Shown here in pieces: positions 57,251-64,000 of a stretch of DNA of 64,000 nt. Location of the stretch: the NCBI GenBank assembly GCA_022821275.1, contig JAJEDY010000033.1, positions 18,780-82,779 on the forward strand, given 5' to 3'. The DNA is from Candidatus Latescibacterota bacterium. GTDB taxonomy: Bacteria; Latescibacterota; UBA2968. Below the pieces are notes generated by a model, which saw only the letters and a list, made by a program, of their open reading frames with translations, was not told where the DNA came from and made no database searches. A program made the position numbers and the translations under genes. Numbering within the stretch: the first letter of the stretch is position 1; each line of letters begins with the position of its first letter.

Positions 57251-57362
57251 AGGATATCAAAAAATAACAATCCAAAGTGCGATTGTCAATGATTTAGACT
57301 GTACTATGTACTTGTGCAGACAGACAGGAGAAAATCTCGCACACACGAAGTCTAATTGGGGT

Positions 57363-58109
57363 ATGGAAAAGCAAAAAATTCTGATTATAGATCACGACCC
57401 CCGCGTTCTATCGACTCTTGCAGGATTTCTGAGCGATGAACCTTATGGCGTATTCACGGCGAGAAATGGAATAGAAGGCCTTGAAATTTTGAGACGAGAG
57501 CATATCCATCTCGTTTTTGCTGACAGAGGAGCAGATGGGCACAATGGGATAACCCTTTTGAAGGGGATGAAGGCAGAGAATATTCAGACCCCTATCCTGA
57601 TCATGGGGGAAGTTGCACCGATGGAATTAACCGAAAAAATAATCCGAGCAGGGGCGGTCAGCGTGGTCAATAAGCCCATTGAGAAGAACAGGTTTTTGGC
57701 TGAGGTCAAAACCCATATCCCGTCAGATTCGAGTTGGAAAATCGCGTTTGAAGCCTTTTTGGAGGCGCATTACAGCAATCCGGACCTCAAATTTAATGAT
57801 CTCAGAGACCATTTCAAACTTTCCAGAACGCACTTGAGTGCCTTATTCAAAAAGCATTGTGGCATGCCTTTCCGAGAAAAATTAAGAGAGATCAGAATTG
57901 CCCACGCAAAGCACTTAATAAGAGAACAATCCCTGTTGACCTATGAAGTTGCAAGTGTGTGTGGATTTCATTCCTCAAAGTATTTTTGTGAGGTTTTTAT
58001 GAAGGTAAATGATATGTCTCTTACCGCTTACCGCGCAAAAGTGAGATGCGAGAACCCTCTTCAAAAAAATTCATCGCGCGTAGATTTAGAGACTGAACGT
58101 GGCTCTTAG
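57363..58109 (+). CDS. Response regulator receiver domain with AraC-type HTH output
   Basis: KILIIDHDPRVLSTLAGFLSDEPYGVFTARNGIEGLEIL, LVFADRGADGHNGITLLKGMK; AraC HTH: FKLSRTHLSALFKKHCGMPFREKLREIRIAHAKHLIREQSLLTYEVASVCGFHSSKYFCEVF. Confidence 0.9.
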   Translation: MEKQKILIIDHDPRVLSTLAGFLSDEPYGVFTARNGIEGLEILRREHIHLVFADRGADGHNGITLLKGMKAENIQTPILIMGEVAPMELTEKIIRAGAVSVVNKPIEKNRFLAEVKTHIPSDSSWKIAFEAFLEAHYSNPDLKFNDLRDHFKLSRTHLSALFKKHCGMPFREKLREIRIAHAKHLIREQSLLTYEVASVCGFHSSKYFCEVFMKVNDMSLTAYRAKVRCENPLQKNSSRVDLETERGS

Positions 58110-58138
58110 ATCAAATTATAGGTCTTAGAAGTATCGTG

Positions 58139-59413
58139 ATGAAAAAAAAACGTATCGTTTTCTTCAGCCAACACTTTGTAGGTGTCGGTCATCACTTTAG
58201 AAACCTCCAGATCGTGCGTGCATTGGCGAAAAGCCATGACGTCTATTTTGTAGATGGTGGACGCGAAATCCACCGTATTGATATACCATCTGTTACAACC
58301 ATTCGTTTACCAGCCCTTTTTAAGGATTCAGAGTCCCAGCGTTTGGTGTGTGAAGATCCCAAATTCAGTCTGCGACAAGCTCAGGAAAAGCGCAAGCAAA
58401 TTCTCCTTGAAAAAATTGCACAGATACAGCCAGACATTTTCGTAATTGAGCTTTTTCCATTTGCCAGATCCATACTGTACAAAGAGTTAATTCCTGCTAT
58501 TCAAAGAGCGAGGACTATAAACCCAGAAGCAAAAGTGATTTGTTCCGTGCGTGAAATTATAAGAAAGACTCCTGAAAGAGAACTTTCTACAAAGAAACCA
58601 CCACATCCGGAAGCTTTGTTCTTCGTACCCAGAATGATTTGGTATGCAGTTTCTTTTTGGCGTAAGGGCGAGAGAAACAAAAGGTTGGCCCGATTGTATT
58701 ATGAGCGCGTTGTCCCTGTGTTGAATAATTATTTTGATTACGTCCTCATTCACGGCGATCCGAGATTTTTTCAATTGGAATCATTTTTTCCCTGGATAGA
58801 GAATATCGAGATTCCAATTGAATATACAGGTTATGTCTCAGAAAAATTAGAAATCTCTGATTCCGATACCCAAAAAGCGATAGACGAACAAGGGCCTTAT
58901 GTTTTGGTCAGTGTTGGTGGCGGTATCCTCGGATGGGATATGATTACAACAGCAGTGACTGCCTGGAAGATACTTTGCGAGCATGGTTACGTTCAGAATA
59001 TGAAGATGGTGATATTTGTAGGAGTTTTTATGAAGGACGATGAGTATGATGCGATAAAAGAAATGTGTACAGAAGATTCCTTTTATCTGTCGAGGTTCAC
59101 TAACAACTTTCTTCAGTGGATGCAGAGTGCGGAATTGTCTATCAGTCAGGCAGGTTATAATACGTGTATGAATGTCCTGGAGACAGGTGTGAAAGCTATT
59201 TTAGTACCGATTCCAGCAGAGAGAGACCTTGATCAAGCACCGCGAGCAAAGAAATTTTCAGAGTTAGGTATAGCGGATATGATACGCTCTGAAGGACTGA
59301 CATTAGAGCGAATGGCAAACGCGATTTTGGAGCGTTTAGAAAGCCCCCCGGTGAAACACAACATTGTGCTAAACGGAGCCGAGCGTACAGAGCAATTGTT
59401 GTCGAGCCTATAG
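58139..59413 (+). CDS. MurG/GT28-like glycosyltransferase
   Basis: FFSQHFVGVGHHFRNLQIVRALAKSHDVYFVDGG; C-terminal GGGILGWD...AELSISQAGYNTCMNVLETGVKAILVPIP. Confidence 0.82.
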   Translation: MKKKRIVFFSQHFVGVGHHFRNLQIVRALAKSHDVYFVDGGREIHRIDIPSVTTIRLPALFKDSESQRLVCEDPKFSLRQAQEKRKQILLEKIAQIQPDIFVIELFPFARSILYKELIPAIQRARTINPEAKVICSVREIIRKTPERELSTKKPPHPEALFFVPRMIWYAVSFWRKGERNKRLARLYYERVVPVLNNYFDYVLIHGDPRFFQLESFFPWIENIEIPIEYTGYVSEKLEISDSDTQKAIDEQGPYVLVSVGGGILGWDMITTAVTAWKILCEHGYVQNMKMVIFVGVFMKDDEYDAIKEMCTEDSFYLSRFTNNFLQWMQSAELSISQAGYNTCMNVLETGVKAILVPIPAERDLDQAPRAKKFSELGIADMIRSEGLTLERMANAILERLESPPVKHNIVLNGAERTEQLLSSL

Positions 59414-59472
59414 AGGCAACGCTTGGAGTGGTGTAAAACCTTGCCACTGATAAAAGAATAAAGTCTCCTGCT

Positions 59473-60666
59473 ATGCAAAACGGCCATACAACTGCTCCTA
59501 TAGATATTATAGATGATTTTAAGGGAACAGGTTTTGGATTTGTCAAACGATTTCTCCTGTTCATCTTGCTATCCGTTACTGCGTTGATTGCTGGTATCCT
59601 CTTTGTGGTGTGGAATGTCGGGATGAATGTAAATGTGGAAGGGACAGGTGTTGTGGAGCCTTCAGGCCGCTTTGAAGTGAAGACAAAGCTTTCGGAAATA
59701 ATAAGTGAAGTCTATGTCGATAGATGGGACAAAGTTGCAAAAGGAGATCGGCTCTTTAAGTTGGAAAGCAAAGATTGGAAAGCCGAATTGGAGAAAGTCA
59801 CCAAAGAGCAGGAAATTAACAGAAGCAGGATGGCAGAAATAGAAGAACAGATGAGATCAGAAAAAAAAGTTCTACAAAGTGAGATTCATCAAACGCAGTC
59901 CGAGATAGAGACCTTGCGTTTGCAACTGGAGCAAGTAGAACGGGAGTATCAACTCGGTCAAAAATACAATCTTGTGAATAGTAAGTCAGAAATTGATCAG
60001 TTGATACCTATCAGGCTGAAAAGATCCATGTTAAAACAGGCTCAAGCGAAATTACAAACAGACCGAGAAAGATTGGAAATGGTTGATCGCAGATACCAGG
60101 AAATTGAAACACTCCAAAAGATGAATCAAAAGCTGCGAGAAGACCAGCACATCTTGCTGCGTCGAATAGAAAATACAGTGGTTTACGCACCTCTATCTGG
60201 CACTGTGCTGACGGGCGATTTAGAACGGCGAGTTGGCGACCATCTCCAGATTGGAGAGACTGTGATAGAGCTTGCACGGCTGGATGATTGGCAGGCAAAA
60301 GTGATGATCAAAGAGACAGAGATTCACAAAGTAAAAGTTGGGCAACCCGTGAATCTTTTTGTAAACGCGTTTCCCCACATGGAATACAAAATTTTTGAGG
60401 GCGTCGTCACAGAAATTGCTGCACAACCCGTATCGACTAACCCCTCTCAGGAGGCGCAAGTTTATCCTACAAAAATAACGATTCAGAACCCCGAAATTTC
60501 TGTAAATCACAAGACCTACTCGCTTGCTTACGGCATGAGCGTTGAAGCGAAGATAGCCGTGGAAAAGGGAAGAATCCTCGATCTGATATGGAACCGGTTT
60601 CTTCGTACAGCGGGAAAAATTCCCGAACACGATTTCTATATTTTCGATCCCAAAAAGGCGAATTAA
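59473..60666 (+). CDS. HlyD-family membrane fusion/secretion protein
   Basis: N-terminal TM, coiled coil (ELEKVTKEQEINRSRMAEIEEQ), NTVVYAPLSGTVLTGDLERRVGDHLQIGETVIELARLDDWQAKVMIKE. Confidence 0.88.
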   Translation: MQNGHTTAPIDIIDDFKGTGFGFVKRFLLFILLSVTALIAGILFVVWNVGMNVNVEGTGVVEPSGRFEVKTKLSEIISEVYVDRWDKVAKGDRLFKLESKDWKAELEKVTKEQEINRSRMAEIEEQMRSEKKVLQSEIHQTQSEIETLRLQLEQVEREYQLGQKYNLVNSKSEIDQLIPIRLKRSMLKQAQAKLQTDRERLEMVDRRYQEIETLQKMNQKLREDQHILLRRIENTVVYAPLSGTVLTGDLERRVGDHLQIGETVIELARLDDWQAKVMIKETEIHKVKVGQPVNLFVNAFPHMEYKIFEGVVTEIAAQPVSTNPSQEAQVYPTKITIQNPEISVNHKTYSLAYGMSVEAKIAVEKGRILDLIWNRFLRTAGKIPEHDFYIFDPKKAN

Positions 60667-60834
60667 AAAAGAAAGGAGGAAATTCTGGGAGCACTTTTCT
60701 GTTGCCTCCCGCCTCGCCTTTAGGAATTGAAATAACCACAAGGAGAAGAGGAAAGACCGTCAATTTTTGAACATACTCTTTCAAAACTCAGGCAAAAAGA
60801 AAGAGCGTGTTTTTATTCTTTCAAGGAGGATATT

Positions 60835-61158
60835 ATGAAAACGCTTGTGAAACGCCTGCTGAGACCTTATCATCTGGAATTGGGATGGGTTGAAGCTTAT
60901 GGAGATGATGAAAAAACCATAGTTTATCAGACGACTGAGCCTACTACCTTCGTTAAAACTCCTGGTGATACCATTAAGGTTACGGGAACGGTCAAGCAAG
61001 GTAGAGTTGAGGCACCGGGAGATACAACTTGGTCAGAGCCAAAAAAGATTGAAATTACCGCGACCAAGGAGGATGTGAAGAAAGAAGCACCGTTCGGTAC
61101 AAAAGGTATAGTTGGTCGAATCTGGGATTGGGTAATGGATCAGATTGATGACACTTAA
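60835..61158 (+). CDS. 107 aa small protein of unknown function, possible export substrate
   Basis: Strong RBS (AAGGAGG) before ATG; lies between HlyD-like and C39-TPR genes; shares GTVxxG..DTT[WY] core with CDS 63387-63770. Confidence 0.72.
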   Translation: MKTLVKRLLRPYHLELGWVEAYGDDEKTIVYQTTEPTTFVKTPGDTIKVTGTVKQGRVEAPGDTTWSEPKKIEITATKEDVKKEAPFGTKGIVGRIWDWVMDQIDDT

Positions 61159-61222
61159 ATCGGTCTTGACCTCATTCCAATAATGCTGTCTTTTCGCTTT
61201 TTCTTGTGGCTTAAAATCCATT

Positions 61223-61279
61223 ATCGGGATCTATATTAATTTGATACCTACCCTACCTCAAATATAGGCCCCGATTTTT
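61223..61279 (+). terminator. Terminator-like hairpin after the 107 aa gene
   Basis: ATCGGG-at-CTATATT ... AATATAG-gc-CCCGAT then TTTT. Confidence 0.7.
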
Positions 61280-61296
61280 CAGTGGAGTTACAAGTG

Positions 61297-63372
61297 ATGG
61301 TTTTAAGCATGTGGAAACGAGTATCTATTCTATGCATTATCGCAGGTTTGATTCTGCTTTCTGCCTGTTCAAATAAGCTGGACAGCAAAATAGAAAGAGG
61401 CTTCGAATTATATGAGCAAGAAAATTATCCACAGGCTATTGAATTATTCCAAGAAGTTTTAAAAAATAATCCAGAAGATATTGATGTATTGGTGCTTCTG
61501 CAAGCTGCCTTTATTGGAATGGAAGACTATGATCAGTCCGTTGCATATGGAAAGGCTATATTAAGAACTAATCCTAATAATCAGACTACATACCATCAAC
61601 TGATCTATGCGTATAAAAGATTGGAGCGATATGAAGATGCGATTAGCTGTTACGAAAGTCTGCTCGCGCTCTCACCGGAGGATGTGGAAGTAAATGGACA
61701 TCTTGGCTTACTTTTGGCAGGACAAGGCCGATATGAAAAGGCAATTCAATATTTAAAAGAAACACTGCGTTTGAAAGGAGAAGATACCTTCATTCTACGG
61801 GTACTTGCGATATGTCTTATGAGATTGCAGCGATATGAGCAGGCGGTAGATGCGTTTAATCGGATTATCAAAACGGAAAAAACGCCTGAACTGTTGGCTA
61901 AAGCAAGGCTCAAGATCGGTGATGTGTATTACGCAATGGGAAAACATGGCAAAGCCATTGAGAATTATTCTATGATTGAGTTGGAACATGATCAAGCCAC
62001 TTATCAACAAGCGCAACACTACATAAGATCGCTAAATAATGTGCCTGATGATGCAAAAAGAAAAATCATCGATGGTGTTCCCTTTCCCCCTCGAGGCTAC
62101 ATCGTGCAGACACTGGGTGCGTGCGGTTCTGCAACCCTCAAAGTGGCATTAAATTTTCTCAACGATTCGGTCTCCCAGAAATCAATCGCAGAGAAAATAG
62201 GAGATGATGATGGCACTACTCCTTATGCCCTGTGGAATTTTGCTGTTGAAAGAGGATTTCAAGCCTATCTGGGCGTAGCAGACCTTCCAAAAATTAAATA
62301 TTGGGTCAATCGAGGCTACCCAGTTCTTGTACTCATTCTTGAACCCGAATACGGTTATGGGCATTTCACATTGGTTGTGGGGTATGACGAACTTAAAGAC
62401 ATCATCATTTCTTATGATGTACTTCACTGGATTTATAACCGAGAAATTCCCACTGCTGATTTTCAACATGCCTGGAATTATTATGACCGATCTTCGCTAT
62501 TCATCTTTCCCAGAGGTGTTGATTTGCCTCATAACTTCGAAACAAATATTTATGCACAAAATTGTTTGCAAACTGACAGAGGTGGATTTCTATACGACCA
62601 GGGAAATAAAGAAGATGCTTTCATGGAACTTGAGGCGGCAGTATTGAATCAGCCGCCTTTGCCAAGCACTTATGTCTTACTTGCCAAACTTTATGCAAAT
62701 GAAAATGATCCAATAAAAAATGCAAAAGCAGATCAATACCTTTCAACTGCTCTTTCAATGAGTCCCACAAATGGTGCTACTTTGTTACAAGCAGGAATAT
62801 TTTATCGCATCCGCAATGAAAACGCAAAAGCAACTTCTATATTCAAAAAGGGATTGGAACTTTATCCAAACGCTTATGAACTGCGTAAAGAATTGGCCTC
62901 GCACTATCTCAAAATACGAGATTATACCAATGCAATAATTGAGTTGGAAAAGCAAAAGACACATTGTAAACGAACAACTTACTGTCGCGATCAAAAGCAA
63001 ATCAATAACGGTCTTTTCGTAAGCAATATATTTTTAAGTGACTATGGAAAAGCCATTGAGGCAAATCAAGAGCTTATAGAACTATCATCCACATTAGAGG
63101 AAAAATTTCAAGCCCTTAAAAAACACACAGCTTTAGGCATCTTGCACAAACAGCCTGAAGTAGCAAAAGAATCTCTGCATCAAATTTTGGCTCTTTTGCC
63201 CCAAGATGATCCAAGAAGACAGGATAGTAACGACTTGCTTCAGGCTATGGATGAAGTGGGAACTGTTGTGGATGTGGAATTTGAGAAGAATTTGGAGCGT
63301 GGAGAAGCTAATTTTAGCATTCTCATCCTAAAATCCAAGGCGGTTGCAGACTCTATTGTCCACGCGAATTGA
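61297..63372 (+). CDS. TPR lipoprotein with internal C39-like cysteine peptidase domain
   Basis: Lipobox LLSAC; TPR arrays before and after; YIVQTLGACGSATLKVALNFL (Cys) and YGHFTLVVGYDELKDIIISYD (His/Asp) typical of C39-like domains. Confidence 0.82.
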   Translation: MVLSMWKRVSILCIIAGLILLSACSNKLDSKIERGFELYEQENYPQAIELFQEVLKNNPEDIDVLVLLQAAFIGMEDYDQSVAYGKAILRTNPNNQTTYHQLIYAYKRLERYEDAISCYESLLALSPEDVEVNGHLGLLLAGQGRYEKAIQYLKETLRLKGEDTFILRVLAICLMRLQRYEQAVDAFNRIIKTEKTPELLAKARLKIGDVYYAMGKHGKAIENYSMIELEHDQATYQQAQHYIRSLNNVPDDAKRKIIDGVPFPPRGYIVQTLGACGSATLKVALNFLNDSVSQKSIAEKIGDDDGTTPYALWNFAVERGFQAYLGVADLPKIKYWVNRGYPVLVLILEPEYGYGHFTLVVGYDELKDIIISYDVLHWIYNREIPTADFQHAWNYYDRSSLFIFPRGVDLPHNFETNIYAQNCLQTDRGGFLYDQGNKEDAFMELEAAVLNQPPLPSTYVLLAKLYANENDPIKNAKADQYLSTALSMSPTNGATLLQAGIFYRIRNENAKATSIFKKGLELYPNAYELRKELASHYLKIRDYTNAIIELEKQKTHCKRTTYCRDQKQINNGLFVSNIFLSDYGKAIEANQELIELSSTLEEKFQALKKHTALGILHKQPEVAKESLHQILALLPQDDPRRQDSNDLLQAMDEVGTVVDVEFEKNLERGEANFSILILKSKAVADSIVHAN

Positions 63373-63386
63373 GAGGAGATTTACAC

Positions 63387-63770
63387 ATGCGGAAACGACT
63401 ATCTATTCTATGCATGATCGCGGGTTTCGTTCTGTTTGCCAGTTGCGATGAGCCTGATTCATCGGGCGTCCTGGTGGTAAAGCTTGAGAATATGACTATA
63501 GCACATCATGTAGATTCGATCAGAGTCAGTGGCACTGTAATTCGGGGTAAAATTACAAACGATGGTCGAGATACAACCTATACAGATACCACGCTTGTTC
63601 ATAATTTGGTTATTACCCAGAGTGAAATTCAGAGTGAAATCCATAAGGAGGAAGTGGGTAAAATTTGGGAAGAGTTGCTGACATATCTCGTATGGGATAT
63701 GGCTCATAGATACATGGATACCCTTGAAACTAAGACTGAAACTGATACGAAGGATGAAAAAATTAAGTGA
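63387..63770 (+). CDS. Small lipoprotein related to the 107 aa protein
   Basis: MRKRLSILCMIAGFVLFASC lipobox; DSIRVSGTVIRGKITNDGRDTTYTD core matches DTIKVTGTVKQGRVEAPGDTTWSE. Confidence 0.72.
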   Translation: MRKRLSILCMIAGFVLFASCDEPDSSGVLVVKLENMTIAHHVDSIRVSGTVIRGKITNDGRDTTYTDTTLVHNLVITQSEIQSEIHKEEVGKIWEELLTYLVWDMAHRYMDTLETKTETDTKDEKIK

Positions 63771-63818
63771 AATTTTTCAGGTTAGGATAGAACTTTTTGG
63801 CAGTGTCTGGAGGGTATC

Positions 63819-64000
63819 TTGCAGAAGATTGCACATATCTTATCATTGCTGCGTGGACATCGAAAGATGATCATACAGACCTTGTGTGTCAGTGCCTTTC
63901 TGATTCTCTTCTCCCTTCTCCCACCCTACTTTACAAAAGTTCTCATCGATAATGTATATCACACTAAAGACGCGAATTTACTTTATGTCGTCCTTGTTTC
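63819..64000 (+). CDS. ABC exporter transmembrane domain, 5' end only (runs off window)
   Basis: TTG start with GGAGGG upstream; LQKIAHILSLLRGHRKMIIQTLCVSAFLILFSLLPPYFTKVLIDNVYHTKDANLLYVVLV matches type-1 exporter N-terminus. Confidence 0.75.
   Translation, partial: MQKIAHILSLLRGHRKMIIQTLCVSAFLILFSLLPPYFTKVLIDNVYHTKDANLLYVVLV

Overview
The window is bacterial and protein-dense, with no tRNA, rRNA or CRISPR seen. Gene content (several phytanoyl-CoA dioxygenase-like genes, a sulfatase, MocA-type enzymes, LarA-like) suggests an uncultured FCB/PVC-type environmental lineage such as Latescibacterota or Poribacteria, but taxonomy cannot be proven here. Layout: (1) 0.1-1.6 kb: a small FtsX-type ABC permease plus its ATPase. 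(2) 1.6-22.3 kb: a tightly packed aromatic amino-acid super-operon, trpE-trpG-trpD-(Gfo/Idh/MocA)-trpC-trpF-tyrS-(HMGL-like aldolase)-trpB-trpA-chorismate mutase-DAHP synthase-tyrA-(half-size AroA-like)-(51 aa TM protein)-aroE-ubiE/menG-(membrane protein)-argS-aroK-aroB-(PurF-like). It is preceded by a promoter, a 34-codon leader peptide MNAFATYFWYFWRRFDGRYYYYRRPSKSVVCPAF and a terminator hairpin, which looks like an attenuator reading Tyr, Phe and Trp together. (3) 22-56.6 kb: mostly catabolic and transport genes, including an APC permease fused to EIIA and RCK-C domains, a nucleobase permease with an RsbW-like degenerate ATPase tail, two PhyH dioxygenases, SSS symporter, sulfatase, LarA, GlgB, a RelE-like toxin with an unusual partner, GlnB, GlnE and DUF362. 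Several short palindromic or tandem repeats lie just upstream of start codons. (4) 56.7-64 kb: a visibly more A/T-rich block with a receiver-AraC regulator, glycosyltransferase, HlyD-type adaptor, a 107 aa small protein, a TPR lipoprotein carrying a C39-like peptidase domain, a small lipoprotein paralogous to the 107 aa protein, and the start of an ABC exporter that runs off the window. Best candidates for undescribed biology: the YFW-YFW leader attenuator, the C39-TPR/ABC/HlyD small-protein export locus, the half-size AroA homologue inside the aromatic operon, and the RelE-like pair.
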